64,000 nucleotides of DNA from Lachnospiraceae bacterium (GTDB taxonomy: Bacteria; Bacillota; Clostridia; Lachnospirales; Lachnospiraceae): assembly GCA_902363555.1 (NCBI GenBank), contig CABJAM010000006.1:451854-515853 (forward strand), in the 5' to 3' direction. Position numbers and translations under genes: made by a program. The notes beneath the pieces are model-generated. The model made no database searches, had not been told where the DNA came from, and saw only the letters and a program-made list of their open reading frames with translations. Shown one piece after another: positions 41,219 to 50,106 of this stretch. The stretch's first letter is position 1, and each line of letters opens with the position of its first letter.

Positions 41219-42277
41219 ATGTTATTAAAGTATAATGATCTGACGATCAGAAATGCCACCACTGAGGATGCCGGGCAATTAGCGCAATGGTGGAATGACG
41301 GCACTATTATGGCACATGCGGGATTCCCCAATGGAATAGGTGAATCTGCGGACACCATTGCTGAAAGCCTTAAAAATGACAGTGATGCGGCAAACCGTCG
41401 GCTGATTCTTGAGATTGCCCAAAAGCCTATAGGTGAGATGAATTACAGTAATATGGGTGGAAAAACAGCGGAGATTGGCATAAAAATATGCGACTTTTCA
41501 TTATATGACAAAGGTTTGGGAAAATTGTTCCTGAGTATGCTTATTGCGTCTTTATTTAAGGATATGGGATATGAAAAAATCATCCTTGATACAAATAAGA
41601 ATAATAAAAGAGCACAGCATACCTATGAAAGTCTTGGTTTTAGGAAAATTAGAACGCGGGAAAATGCATGGAGGAACCAGCTTGGGGAATTGCAGTCCTC
41701 GGTTGATTATGAATTATATCCGAAAGACTTTATCGACTATACAAAAAATAGTATAGTTTTGCAAACCCCCAGACTTTACCTGAGACGGATGACTCAATCT
41801 GATTTTGGAGCTCTTTGTCAGATTTTGCAGGATAAAGATGTTATGTATGCCTACGAGCATGCATTTTCTGGTGCGGAGGTGCAGGAATGGCTTGACCGGC
41901 AGATGGGGCGTTATGAGCGCTATGGTTTCGGCTTATGGGCAGTAATACTAAAAGATAGCGGTGAGTTTATCGGCCAATGCGGCCTGACCATGCAGGAATG
42001 GGAAGGCCGGGAGGTTCTGGAGGTCGGTTACCTTTTCCGAAAAGCTTACTGGAAAAAAGGGTATGCGGCGGAAGCCGCCATTGCCTGTAAAAACTATGCT
42101 TTTGAAAATCATCTGGCGGATGAGGTTTACTCTATTATTCGTGATAATAACGTGGCATCTCAAAATGTGGCGAAGCGAAACGGGATGACAGTCTGTGGTA
42201 AATTCATAAAGCATTATTATGGTATGGAAATGCCTCATCTTGTATTTTCGGTGAAGCGGGAAGATCGTCAGTTTTAA
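41219..42277 (+). CDS. Protein with two fused GNAT acetyltransferase domains
   Basis: 352 residues. Domain 1 (~1-165) contains SLYDKGLGKLFLSMLI, with a degenerate acetyl-CoA loop. Domain 2 (~178-345) is RimJ/RimL-like (LYLRRMTQSDFGALCQIL, EVGYLFRKAYWKKGYAAEAA, where the last stretch is the CoA loop). It would acetylate a small molecule or protein amine; the substrate is unknown. ATG after TATGGAGGTTTTAT. It stands alone between the toxin-antitoxin pair and the DUF3795 genes. Confidence 0.85.
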   Translation: MLLKYNDLTIRNATTEDAGQLAQWWNDGTIMAHAGFPNGIGESADTIAESLKNDSDAANRRLILEIAQKPIGEMNYSNMGGKTAEIGIKICDFSLYDKGLGKLFLSMLIASLFKDMGYEKIILDTNKNNKRAQHTYESLGFRKIRTRENAWRNQLGELQSSVDYELYPKDFIDYTKNSIVLQTPRLYLRRMTQSDFGALCQILQDKDVMYAYEHAFSGAEVQEWLDRQMGRYERYGFGLWAVILKDSGEFIGQCGLTMQEWEGREVLEVGYLFRKAYWKKGYAAEAAIACKNYAFENHLADEVYSIIRDNNVASQNVAKRNGMTVCGKFIKHYYGMEMPHLVFSVKREDRQF

Positions 42278-42416
42278 ATTTAAATCATAATAAATTATTT
42301 TTTGGCTGCAACCTTTTTCCACATAATTGAATATATCTGCGTAACATGACATACAGTTGTCCTTTTATATCTGATAAAATAAATATACGAAGCGGATAGA
42401 AGCGGAGGAAAATAAA

Positions 42417-42854
42417 ATGAAGATGCCGCAAGCCATTGATCCTATAATGTTTGCCCCCTGTGGAATGAACTGCATGGTATGCTATAAGCATTGTTATCAC
42501 AAAAAGCCATGTGCGGGGTGTCTGGCCAGTGATCAGGGAAAGCCGGAGCATTGCAGGAAATGCCAGATAAAAGATTGCCGGAGTGCTCGTGGGCTCGACT
42601 ATTGTTACCAGTGCCCGGACTATCCATGCAAACCGATCAAGGCTCTGGAAAAAAGCTACAGTACCCGATACCATGCCAGCCTTATGGAAAACAGCCGGAG
42701 CGTCGGAACTTTGGGGATGGAAGTTTTTTTAGAACAGCAGAGAAAGCGGTATACGTGCCCGGCCTGCGGCGGAATTATTTCTATCCATGATGCACAGTGC
42801 AGTGAGTGTCAGATGAAAATTCAGGAGGATACACAGAATGCTTACAAAAGATGA
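42417..42854 (+). CDS. DUF3795 Cys-rich protein
   Basis: 145 residues with many Cys in CxxC-type pairs: APCGMNCMVCYKHC near the start, CAGCLASDQG, CRKCQIKDC, CYQCPDYPCK, and a rubredoxin-like CPACGG..CSEC at the end. These could bind zinc or iron-sulfur clusters. DUF3795 has no firm function; it is common in anaerobes. ATG after GGAGGAAAATAAA. It overlaps the next gene by 17 bases, which also ends in a DUF3795 module. Confidence 0.8.
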   Translation: MKMPQAIDPIMFAPCGMNCMVCYKHCYHKKPCAGCLASDQGKPEHCRKCQIKDCRSARGLDYCYQCPDYPCKPIKALEKSYSTRYHASLMENSRSVGTLGMEVFLEQQRKRYTCPACGGIISIHDAQCSECQMKIQEDTQNAYKR

Positions 42855-43638
42855 TCTGTTACAGATGCTGGGAAATGATGCCTTTGAAATGTATGAACGG
42901 TTAAACGATTACATTTTGGACACCTACAATGTGAATCCCATATGGGCGGACGGTGGGAAAGACTGGAATTTTTGCGTGCGTTACCGGCGCAGTGGAAAAA
43001 CGCTGTGTACATTATTCTTCAGGGAACAAATGCTGGGAGTTTTGTTTGTCTTCGGAAAGGATGAGCGGGAGCGGTTCGAGGCCATGAGAACGGAACTGCC
43101 GGAGGCTATTACAAAACAGTATGATGACATGCCGGTGTACCATGATGGAAAGTGGATGATGATCGAGGCCGGAGACTGCCATCTGTTTACAACAATTACG
43201 GCGCTCTTAAAAATAAAAAAGAATCCGAACCGGAAGGTGACTATGTGCGGCTATTGCTGTGATATTTGTAAGGCTTATTCGGCCAATATCAAAAAGGCGG
43301 ATGAGCGCGTCAAATTGTCGGAATACTGGAAACGGTATTATGCTCTGGAGATTCCGGCGGAACACATATATTGTGACGGATGCCGGTGTGGTAAAAAGGA
43401 TGCGGCCCTTGTTGACCCGGCATGTCCAATCCGCGCCTGCGTGCTCAAGAGGAAGATTGAGGATTGTTCCCAATGTGAGAAATATCCGTGTGAGCTTTTT
43501 CTGTCACGAAAGGGCATGGATTATGAAACGGCTTATGGCATAGAGGCATTGAGCGTGGCAGATTATGAAAACTATTTACTGGCATTTGACAATAAATCCA
43601 GAATGGATCGAAAGCGCAGTTATAATGCACCAAAATAG
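42838..43638 (+). CDS. DUF3788-DUF3795 fusion protein
   Basis: 266 residues. Residues ~1-130 are DUF3788-like (YNVNPIWADGGKDWNFCVRY, RSGKTLCTLFFREQMLGVLF). Residues ~135-250 are a DUF3795 Cys-rich module (MCGYCCDICKAYSANIK, CDGCRCG, CSQCEKYPCE). AGGAGG lies inside the upstream gene, so translation is coupled. The pair suggests two related metal-binding subunits, one with a ligand-binding domain; the substrate is unknown. Confidence 0.75.
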   Translation: MLTKDDLLQMLGNDAFEMYERLNDYILDTYNVNPIWADGGKDWNFCVRYRRSGKTLCTLFFREQMLGVLFVFGKDERERFEAMRTELPEAITKQYDDMPVYHDGKWMMIEAGDCHLFTTITALLKIKKNPNRKVTMCGYCCDICKAYSANIKKADERVKLSEYWKRYYALEIPAEHIYCDGCRCGKKDAALVDPACPIRACVLKRKIEDCSQCEKYPCELFLSRKGMDYETAYGIEALSVADYENYLLAFDNKSRMDRKRSYNAPK

Positions 43639-43650
43639 AATAGTACATTT

Positions 43651-43681
43651 AAAAAAGCAGTCTGTAAATGGGCTGCTTTTT
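43651..43681 (+). terminator. Terminator of the DUF3795 operon
   Basis: AAAAAAGCAG pairs with CTGCTTTTT around a 12-base loop. Confidence 0.75.
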
Positions 43682-43797
43682 AGTATCTTTTTGATACTAT
43701 GCCACTTTAATGTGCGTTCTTTCCATTGCCGACAAAAAGCGTTAAGATAAAATCAAGACAGCGGTTTAAGCTATCGATTGAGTGCCGGGCAGCTACG

Positions 43798-43857
43798 GCG
43801 GAAATTAGGGCGGAAATTACGGTGGAAATTGTGGAGGAAATTATGGAGGTGGAAACG
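43798..43857 (+). repeat. 15-nt tandem repeats before the SirTM gene
   Basis: GGAAATT recurs about every 15 bases (four exact copies, then GGTGGAAACG), each preceded by a G-rich GGCG/GGTG/GGAG. Two of them act as ribosome-site-like GGAGG sequences before ATG codons at 43843 and 43858. The frame is open here but not conserved-looking. Confidence 0.55.
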
Positions 43858-44787
43858 ATGGGCGTATTTGATGATCATAGATTCAGCAGTCCAAATTGGG
43901 AGGAAATGAGTGATCAGGATAAGCTTGAATGCTTTAAAGAAAAGCTGGAGACGGCGGATGCCATTATTCTTGGCGCCGGGAGCGGCCTCTCCACGGCGGC
44001 GGGGCTGACCTATGACGGGGAGCGGTTTCATAAAAATTTTGCCGCATTTATCGATAAATATGGCATGGCAGATATGTACAGCGCCGGATTTTATCCATTT
44101 CCCACGCAGGAGGAAAAATGGGCTTACTGGAGCCGGCACATTTATTATAACCGGTATGATCTGGAGCCGGCGCCATTATATGTGAAGCTGCTGGAGCTGG
44201 TGGCGGGCAAAAATTATTTTGTGCTCACCACAAATGTGGACCATCAATTTCAACTGGCCGGGTTTCCTCAGGAGCGGATTTTTGCAACCCAGGGTGATTA
44301 CGGGCTGTTCCAGTGTGCCAAAGCCTGCCATCAAAAGCTTTATGACAATGAAGCCCAGATTCGGGCCATGATGGCCCATGAGAGGGATTGTAAAATTCCT
44401 ACGGCTCTGGTGCCGAAATGTCCGGTGTGCGGCGGTGACATGGAAGTCAATCTGCGCTGTGACGGATATTTTGTGGAGGATGAGGCATGGCATCAGGCCG
44501 CACAGCACTATGAGGACTTCATCAATAATAATAAAAAGAAGAAGCTTGTTTTTGTGGAGCTTGGTGTGGGAACGAACACCCCGGGCATTATCAAATATCC
44601 GTTCTGGCAGATGACGGCTCAATTTCCCAATGCTTTTTATATTTGCCTGAATCAAGGGCAGGCGTGGGTTCCGGGCGGCCTGGAAGGAAAAACACTCCTT
44701 TTTGACAGGGATATCGGTGATGTGGTGGACGGTCTGTCCGGCCAAAAGGCGGGCTCGTTAAAGGAGGAAAACCATGGGAAATATTAA
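43858..44787 (+). CDS. SirTM-type sirtuin (class M, protein ADP-ribosyltransferase)
   Basis: 309 residues from the ATG at 43858 (GGAGG nine bases before); an ATG at 43843 is also possible. Sirtuin fold: GAGSGLSTAAGL binds NAD, TTNVDHQFQLAG follows, and the usual catalytic His position reads Gln in ATQGDYG, as I recall for SirTM enzymes. Zinc Cys pairs are CAKAC and CPVC. SirTMs ADP-ribosylate a lipoylated GcvH-like protein in staphylococci and streptococci. The macrodomain partner overlaps its end by 14 bases. Confidence 0.85.
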   Translation: MGVFDDHRFSSPNWEEMSDQDKLECFKEKLETADAIILGAGSGLSTAAGLTYDGERFHKNFAAFIDKYGMADMYSAGFYPFPTQEEKWAYWSRHIYYNRYDLEPAPLYVKLLELVAGKNYFVLTTNVDHQFQLAGFPQERIFATQGDYGLFQCAKACHQKLYDNEAQIRAMMAHERDCKIPTALVPKCPVCGGDMEVNLRCDGYFVEDEAWHQAAQHYEDFINNNKKKKLVFVELGVGTNTPGIIKYPFWQMTAQFPNAFYICLNQGQAWVPGGLEGKTLLFDRDIGDVVDGLSGQKAGSLKEENHGKY

Positions 44788-45568
44788 CATGACACCGGAA
44801 GAACAGCGGCTTTATCTCATCCGGAAGCTTTTATCCGAGCAGCCGCAGTATAAAAATATAGTCCTGCCATCCGATGAACGCGGACAAAAAATGCTTTTGC
44901 GCAGTCTTATGAACATCCGTCCGCCAATGCCCATCTGCCAGGAATTTTTAGATATCCAGGATGAATACCTGCGTCGTGAGGTCCGGGAAAAAGGGATCAC
45001 AGATGCCGGCACATTTCCGGCATCCCCTGTGGATGGCCGCCTTGTTTTGTGGCGCGGCGACATTACGACGCTGAGCGTGGATGCCATCGTCAACGCCGCC
45101 AACAGCGCGCTTTTGGGTTGCTTTGTGCCCTGTCATTCCTGTGTGGACAATATCATCCACAGCGTCAGCGGCATCCAGCTTCGTCTGGCATGCAATGCGC
45201 TGATGATGACGCAGGGGTACGAGGAACCCACTGGCAGAGCGAAAATAACGCCGGGTTTTAATCTGCCATGCCGTTATGTCATCCATACGGTGGGCCCTAT
45301 TGTCACAGGTCCATTGACGCAAATGCATTGCCGCCAATTGGCGGACTGCTATATGTCCTGTCTGGAGCTGGCTGCAAAGCGTGGCTTAAAGAGCATTGCC
45401 TTCTGCTGCATCTCCACCGGGGAATTTCATTTTCCACAGGAGCGGGCAGCAGAAATTGCGGTCGGAACGGTAACGGAGTTTCTTTCCGGGAATACAGGGA
45501 TTGAAAAGGTGATATTCAACGTTTTCAAGCCGGAAGATTATGCCATTTATAAAAGAATACTTGGGTAA
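44774..45568 (+). CDS. Zinc-containing macrodomain protein-ADP-ribose hydrolase
   Basis: 264 residues. ADP-ribose-binding loop VDAIVNAANSALLGCF, then the zinc/catalytic stretch PCHSCVDNIIHSVSG, and late ISTGEFHFP. This long-N-terminal macrodomain class is the one linked to SirTM, removing the ADP-ribose mark. GGAGGAAAACC before the ATG lies inside the sirtuin gene, so the writer and eraser are translationally coupled. Neither the lipoyl carrier (GcvH-L) nor LplA2 is encoded next to it. Confidence 0.88.
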   Translation: MGNINMTPEEQRLYLIRKLLSEQPQYKNIVLPSDERGQKMLLRSLMNIRPPMPICQEFLDIQDEYLRREVREKGITDAGTFPASPVDGRLVLWRGDITTLSVDAIVNAANSALLGCFVPCHSCVDNIIHSVSGIQLRLACNALMMTQGYEEPTGRAKITPGFNLPCRYVIHTVGPIVTGPLTQMHCRQLADCYMSCLELAAKRGLKSIAFCCISTGEFHFPQERAAEIAVGTVTEFLSGNTGIEKVIFNVFKPEDYAIYKRILG

Positions 45569-45639
45569 CGCCTTTGACTGCGCCATCATTTCATATTCTC
45601 TCCACATAAATATGGTATTATAAGACCGGAGGTGTTACT

Positions 45640-46305
45640 ATGGCGACGCTATTGATTGTTGAAGATGATAAAAAGACAAACGAAGCGATTTGTGAATATT
45701 TGATTTATGTAGGGCATAAGCCCGTTCCGGCCTATGATGGGGCAGAGGCGTTACAGATTTTTCGGGAAATGAAGGTGGATCTAGCTGTTTTGGATATTAT
45801 GCTTCCTAAAATGACCGGGCTGGCCGTCCTGCACGAAATCCGGCGGACAAGCCAGCTCCCGGTGCTCATGCTCACCGCAGTGGGCGATGAATACACTCAG
45901 GTGCAAAGCTTTGACGAGCAGGCGGATGATTACATTACAAAGCCATTTTCCATGATACTGCTGGGTAAAAGGATCGCGGCGCTGCTGCGCAGAAGTGGGC
46001 AGAGTATAGTGCCGGAAATGATGACCTTCGGGGATGTAACTGTGGATTTTTCCGGCTATACGGCTTGGAACCCGGAAGGAAAGATTGAGCTGACACCCAA
46101 GGAGATCAACCTGCTGCGGCTGTTTGTGGAGAATAAAGGGCTGGTGCTGACAAGGTCACAAATTCTGGACGAGCTGTGGGGAGATGATAATCCGATCATC
46201 GACCGGACGATCGATACATATATCAAAAATCTGCGGAAAAAATGCAGGCTCGATTGCATTGTCACAGTTAAGGGGATCGGATATAAGTACGACACGGGCG
46301 AATGA
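45640..46305 (+). CDS. OmpR-family response regulator without adjacent kinase
   Basis: 221 residues. Receiver domain ~1-115 with acidic pocket EDD at the N-terminus, phospho-Asp in LAVLDIMLPKMTG, and Lys in DDYITKPFS. The winged-helix DNA-binding domain covers ~130-220 (ELTPKEINLLRLFVENKGLV, IDRTIDTYIKNLRKKC). VanR-like regulators usually sit beside a histidine kinase; none is found here. It is followed 107 bp later by an FtsX-like permease gene, its likely target. Confidence 0.85.
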   Translation: MATLLIVEDDKKTNEAICEYLIYVGHKPVPAYDGAEALQIFREMKVDLAVLDIMLPKMTGLAVLHEIRRTSQLPVLMLTAVGDEYTQVQSFDEQADDYITKPFSMILLGKRIAALLRRSGQSIVPEMMTFGDVTVDFSGYTAWNPEGKIELTPKEINLLRLFVENKGLVLTRSQILDELWGDDNPIIDRTIDTYIKNLRKKCRLDCIVTVKGIGYKYDTGE

Positions 46306-46412
46306 AGCCTGTGTAAGCCTGTATTTCATTCCATATCCATTCCACATACGTTTCATACAGCCTCCACACCGGCATGTTATCCTGTCCGTACAAAAACATG
46401 GAGGTGTGCATT

Positions 46413-47834
46413 ATGGGCTTTATTAAACGGGCGTTTTTGTACGTTACTAAAAAAAGAGGAAAAAGTATCCTGCTGTTCGTCATTCTCCTTGTCATGGCGA
46501 CCTTTGTGCTGACCGGACTTTCCATAGAGAAGGCGACACGGGCCACACAGGACCATTTGCGTTACGCGCTGGGGGCTGAATTTGAGCTTGTACCCGACTA
46601 CACAGAAAGCAATCCGTATTATAAAAAGGAAACCGACGACGAGGGCAATTATTCAATCTCCACGGAATATCCGATTACCCAGGAGATTATCGATAAGGTG
46701 ATGGAAAACGATGGAATCCTAAGCTATGACGGTATAGCTCAATGTCTTGTCACTACAGATCTTGAAGTGATCCCCGGCACTGTTCCGGTCAAGGATAAAT
46801 ACAGAAATATGGTGTATGGCCGGTTTGTGACGGGAACAAAAAACAGCAGCCTTTTCCGCAATGGAACGCTGAAACTCGTTGAAGGCAGTCATGTGCCGGT
46901 GGAGGGCGGACGGGTGGCCGTCATCAGTAAGGAGCTGGCTGCAAAAAACGGGCTGAGTATCGGAGACCACCTGTCTGTGACCGGGGAAGATGGCCGTAAG
47001 ACCGAGCTTGAAATTATTGGGTTATTTGAGGTGGTAAATCCGGTGCAGACGCTGACCCCTGTGAATACTTTTGATAAACTGGAAAATCAGATTTTTTCAG
47101 GCATTCAGGCTTTTGAGGAGCTGCAGCCGGACGTGATGGCAGGTTTTTACAGTGTCGTATTTGTCGTCAATGATCCCGCTCAGTTGGACGATATTGTTTC
47201 ACAGCTTAAAAAGGACGATACTATCGACTGGCGGGCTTTCAGGGTGGAGATGAACAATAAAACCTATGAGGCGGCCGCAGCGCCGCTTGAGAAATTTCAA
47301 AAACTGATCACCACTGTCCTTATCCTGATCGTCGTGGTCAGCGCAGTGGTGCTGTCTCTTATCCTGACGATGTGGGCAAAAAGCCGCATCCATGAAACGG
47401 GCGTCCTGCTTGCCCTTGGCTTTGGGAAGGCCTCCATCATCGGCCAATATCTGGCGGAGGTGCTTATGCTTGCTGTGCTTGCATTTGCGCTGTCCTTCCT
47501 GTCGAGTAATCTTGTGGCGGAGCAGATCGGCAATTATCTGCTGCAGGCGCAGACTCAGCCATCACAGGAGCAGACGGACAGTCTGGACGATAACGGGATG
47601 AATATTTCTATGAAGGGCGATGTGGACCCGAACAATATTGTCATTAATGACAATGGCAGCACGGAAGCTCTATCAAAGGATATGACAGTGGAGCCGCTTG
47701 ACATAGCTGTCAGTCCTGTGAATATGGCCAAGCTTTATCTTATCGGTTTTATAATGATTGTTTTTTCCGTGGGAATCTCCTCGGCGGCCGTTATGCGGCT
47801 GAAGCCCAGAGAAATACTGGTGAAAATGAGCTGA
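46413..47834 (+). CDS. FtsX/MacB-like ABC permease, lone
   Basis: 473 residues from the ATG at 46413 after TGGAGGTGTGCATT. One membrane helix at ~20-40, a large extracytoplasmic domain (~45-280), then three helices (~290-320, 345-370 and 440-465) in the FtsX pattern. The linker between the last two is long and Asp/Gln-rich (~385-425). Such permeases export peptides or antibiotics, or sense them, with an ATPase partner. No ATPase is nearby, unlike in most related loci. Confidence 0.75.
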   Translation: MGFIKRAFLYVTKKRGKSILLFVILLVMATFVLTGLSIEKATRATQDHLRYALGAEFELVPDYTESNPYYKKETDDEGNYSISTEYPITQEIIDKVMENDGILSYDGIAQCLVTTDLEVIPGTVPVKDKYRNMVYGRFVTGTKNSSLFRNGTLKLVEGSHVPVEGGRVAVISKELAAKNGLSIGDHLSVTGEDGRKTELEIIGLFEVVNPVQTLTPVNTFDKLENQIFSGIQAFEELQPDVMAGFYSVVFVVNDPAQLDDIVSQLKKDDTIDWRAFRVEMNNKTYEAAAAPLEKFQKLITTVLILIVVVSAVVLSLILTMWAKSRIHETGVLLALGFGKASIIGQYLAEVLMLAVLAFALSFLSSNLVAEQIGNYLLQAQTQPSQEQTDSLDDNGMNISMKGDVDPNNIVINDNGSTEALSKDMTVEPLDIAVSPVNMAKLYLIGFIMIVFSVGISSAAVMRLKPREILVKMS

Positions 47835-47857
47835 GAATATTTACAAAAAATGATAGC

Positions 47858-47887
47858 TTGACAGGAAAGCCTTCTATACATTATTCT
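47858..47887 (+). promoter_or_regulatory. Promoter of the Mrp antiporter operon
   Basis: TTGACA (47858-47863), an 18-bp spacer and TATTCT (47882-47887), giving a leader of about 80 bases. Confidence 0.75.
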
Positions 47888-47975
47888 GTATGTATAAATG
47901 ATTGCGCTGATGCGCATACAGGTCATCAATTCCCTGGAATACCGATGGCCAATACAGATGCATAGGAGGTTTTTC

Positions 47976-48284
47976 ATGCTCAAATATCTGCATTATTGTG
48001 CACACCTGATTGGCGCCATGGCTGTGAGCTCCTGGCGGATGCTGATCTGTGCCCTCAGGGGCCGGCCGGACAGTGTCTCCATCGTCCATGTCCGTCCGAA
48101 GGCCGGGGAGAAGGGCCGGGTGATCGTATCGAACAGCGTGACGCTGACCCCGGGTACGATCACGCTGGAGGAAACGCCCGATGAATACATAATATTATCG
48201 ATGGGAGATGAGACGGATGGGGATGTCCGAAAAGAAGTCGCCGCTTTTGAGCGGATCTTAGGGAAGGGGGAGTGTCATGGTTGA
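47976..48284 (+). CDS. mrpE: Mrp/Mnh-type Na+/H+ antiporter subunit E, short form
   Basis: 102 residues from the ATG at 47976 after ATAGGAGGTTTTTC. It matches the C-terminal two-thirds of MnhE (SVTLTPGTITLEETPDEYIIL is near-diagnostic), while the usual two N-terminal membrane helices of the ~160-residue protein are reduced. It is first gene of the E-F-G-B-C-D set and overlaps mrpF by eight bases. Confidence 0.82.
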   Translation: MLKYLHYCAHLIGAMAVSSWRMLICALRGRPDSVSIVHVRPKAGEKGRVIVSNSVTLTPGTITLEETPDEYIILSMGDETDGDVRKEVAAFERILGKGECHG

Positions 48285-48531
48285 AGTTTTGGCAGTCATC
48301 GTATTTTTTATGCTGATCTCAGTATTTATTCTCATGGTCCGCAGTGGTGCGGGCTTTATCCGTATTTTATTCTTGAGTCTGTTTTCGGTTTTGATCGTCG
48401 TTGAAATCATATTATATGCCATTCACACAGGGCAGAGTATGTATCTGGACATTGCTCTTGTCTTTTCGCTGCTGAGCTTTATGGACGTTCAGTTTTACGC
48501 GGTGTATCTGCGCAGAAAGGGGGCGTTGTAA
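48277..48531 (+). CDS. mrpF: Mrp-type antiporter subunit F
   Basis: 84 residues, three membrane helices, as usual for MnhF/MrpF. The conserved middle with an acidic residue (SMYLDIALVFSLLSFMDV) is visible. GGGGGAG before the ATG. Small subunit of the multi-gene cation/proton antiporter complex in the cytoplasmic membrane. It lies 2 bp before mrpG. Confidence 0.82.
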   Translation: MVEVLAVIVFFMLISVFILMVRSGAGFIRILFLSLFSVLIVVEIILYAIHTGQSMYLDIALVFSLLSFMDVQFYAVYLRRKGAL

Positions 48532-48533
48532 GT

Positions 48534-48863
48534 ATGTTTCATTTATATTTGGGTGAAATCATCATGGCGGCGGGGATTTTGGTGATGGTGTGCGGCCTTG
48601 TGGGGCTTGTGCGTTTTCATACATTTTACCGCAGGCTTCTGGTCTGTTCACTGATCGATACGTCCGGGATGCTCCTGTTTTTACTGGGCGCTGTCATACG
48701 CCAGGGATTTACAGAATTTTCCGCAAAGCTTTTACTGCTCATGGCCGCCGTGGTGCTGACGGCTCCTTTGGTGACCCATAAGCTGGGCCGGTCCGCCTAT
48801 TTAAGCGGACATCGGGAAAATACGGCCGGTTCCGGGGAAAAGGAGGACTGTGAAGATGATTGA
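48534..48863 (+). CDS. mrpG: Mrp-type antiporter subunit G
   Basis: 109 residues with three helices. The MnhG motif GLVGLVRFHTFYRRLLVCSL and the TAPLVTHKLGRSAYLSG end are typical. The ATG follows AGAAAGGGGG. The stop overlaps the start of the next gene by eight bases, so production is coupled. Confidence 0.85.
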   Translation: MFHLYLGEIIMAAGILVMVCGLVGLVRFHTFYRRLLVCSLIDTSGMLLFLLGAVIRQGFTEFSAKLLLLMAAVVLTAPLVTHKLGRSAYLSGHRENTAGSGEKEDCEDD

Positions 48864-50106
48864 AAATGGTATACTGGCGGGCGTTTTGCTGCTGCTATGT
48901 GTCCTGGCAATTCTTACTGTAAGTATGGAGCGATTATTTACCGCCGTCGTTTATGCGGGAACGCTCTCGGCAGCGGCCGCATTTGCCTACATGCTTCTTG
49001 GCGCGCCGGATGTGGCTCTGGCGGAGGCTGTGATCGGAAGTACGTTATCTACAGTGGTATTTTTAGTGACACTTAAAAAGTACAGGATTTTTGTGGTCCG
49101 TTTTCTTCCGGAAAAGGATTCCGACTCGGGCTCCTTAAAAAAGGTCATGTCGGTTCTGTCGCGCTCTCTTGAGAAAAAAGAAATGGAGGTCCACGTTTTA
49201 CAGGCCAGCGAGCCGGTGGATACGCTCTTATCCTATGGCGATACGGATCTGGTAGTGGAGCAGAAGTCCGGGCATGTGGTGATTCACGGGGAACAGCACA
49301 GCGAAATACTGGAACGGATCAAGCATTCCTTCCATAAGGCCGGTATTTTGGCAAAATATGCCGGCAGCGGAGATGAGGAGCATTTTCATAGTGATCCGAA
49401 GGAAGGACGTCTGCGCCATCGCTGGCCGGCGTTAGCCTTTATACTTGTGATTTCAGCAGCGCTCTTTTACGGTTATTATTCCATGGGAGCGCCGGGAACG
49501 GCCAGCCTTTGGGAGGCCATAAGGGCTGTGGGAATACAGGAAACCGGGGCAAAGAATCTGGTGGCGGCCATTTATCTGGACTATCGCCTGTTTGATACAC
49601 TGCTGGAGGCGCTGCTCCTGCTCGTATCGGTCATCGGCGTTTCCCAGTTTGCCGGTCTTTCCAAAGCCGAGCAGGTGCATCCGGAGGTCAACCAAAATCC
49701 TGTGAAGGATAACCCTTCCCATGTCATGCTTGGAAGCCTGGGGATCGTCTATGTATTTTTAGCTGTATTTGGCGGTTATATTATTGTCACCGGTATGGAT
49801 GGCCCAGGCGGGGGATTCCAGGGCGGCGCTCTTTTGGCGGCGATTATAATCGCCTGCCATTTTGTGGAGAAGCGGGTACTTTTGCCGCTATCGCGGGCGG
49901 CCAGGCTGGAGAAGATCATGTATGTGTTGATCCTGGCGCTGGGAAGCCTCTATCTGATTTTTGGACCTTATGTGAGCGTGGATGTTAAACGGCTGCATTT
50001 TCTTTTGATGAATATTTTTATCGGACTTAAGGTATGCTCCGGACTGTCATTGATCTACCTGCATTTTATGTCCAGCGGTACCGGAAAGGAGAGTGAGCAT
50101 GAATAA
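48856..50106 (+). CDS. mrpB: Fused DUF4040 (MrpA C-terminal-type) and MrpB subunit
   Basis: 416 residues from the ATG at 48856 after GGAGGACTGTGAAG. Residues ~1-75 are DUF4040-like (GAPDVALAEAVIGSTLSTVV), the piece normally at the MrpA C-terminal end or in MbhD. Residues ~80-190 are a soluble, charged insert. Residues ~195-280 hold two helices of MbhE type. Residues ~285-405 are MnhB (GGYIIVTGMDGPGGGFQGGA). No MrpA N-terminal proton-channel gene is in this operon. Confidence 0.85.
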   Translation: MIENGILAGVLLLLCVLAILTVSMERLFTAVVYAGTLSAAAAFAYMLLGAPDVALAEAVIGSTLSTVVFLVTLKKYRIFVVRFLPEKDSDSGSLKKVMSVLSRSLEKKEMEVHVLQASEPVDTLLSYGDTDLVVEQKSGHVVIHGEQHSEILERIKHSFHKAGILAKYAGSGDEEHFHSDPKEGRLRHRWPALAFILVISAALFYGYYSMGAPGTASLWEAIRAVGIQETGAKNLVAAIYLDYRLFDTLLEALLLLVSVIGVSQFAGLSKAEQVHPEVNQNPVKDNPSHVMLGSLGIVYVFLAVFGGYIIVTGMDGPGGGFQGGALLAAIIIACHFVEKRVLLPLSRAARLEKIMYVLILALGSLYLIFGPYVSVDVKRLHFLLMNIFIGLKVCSGLSLIYLHFMSSGTGKESEHE

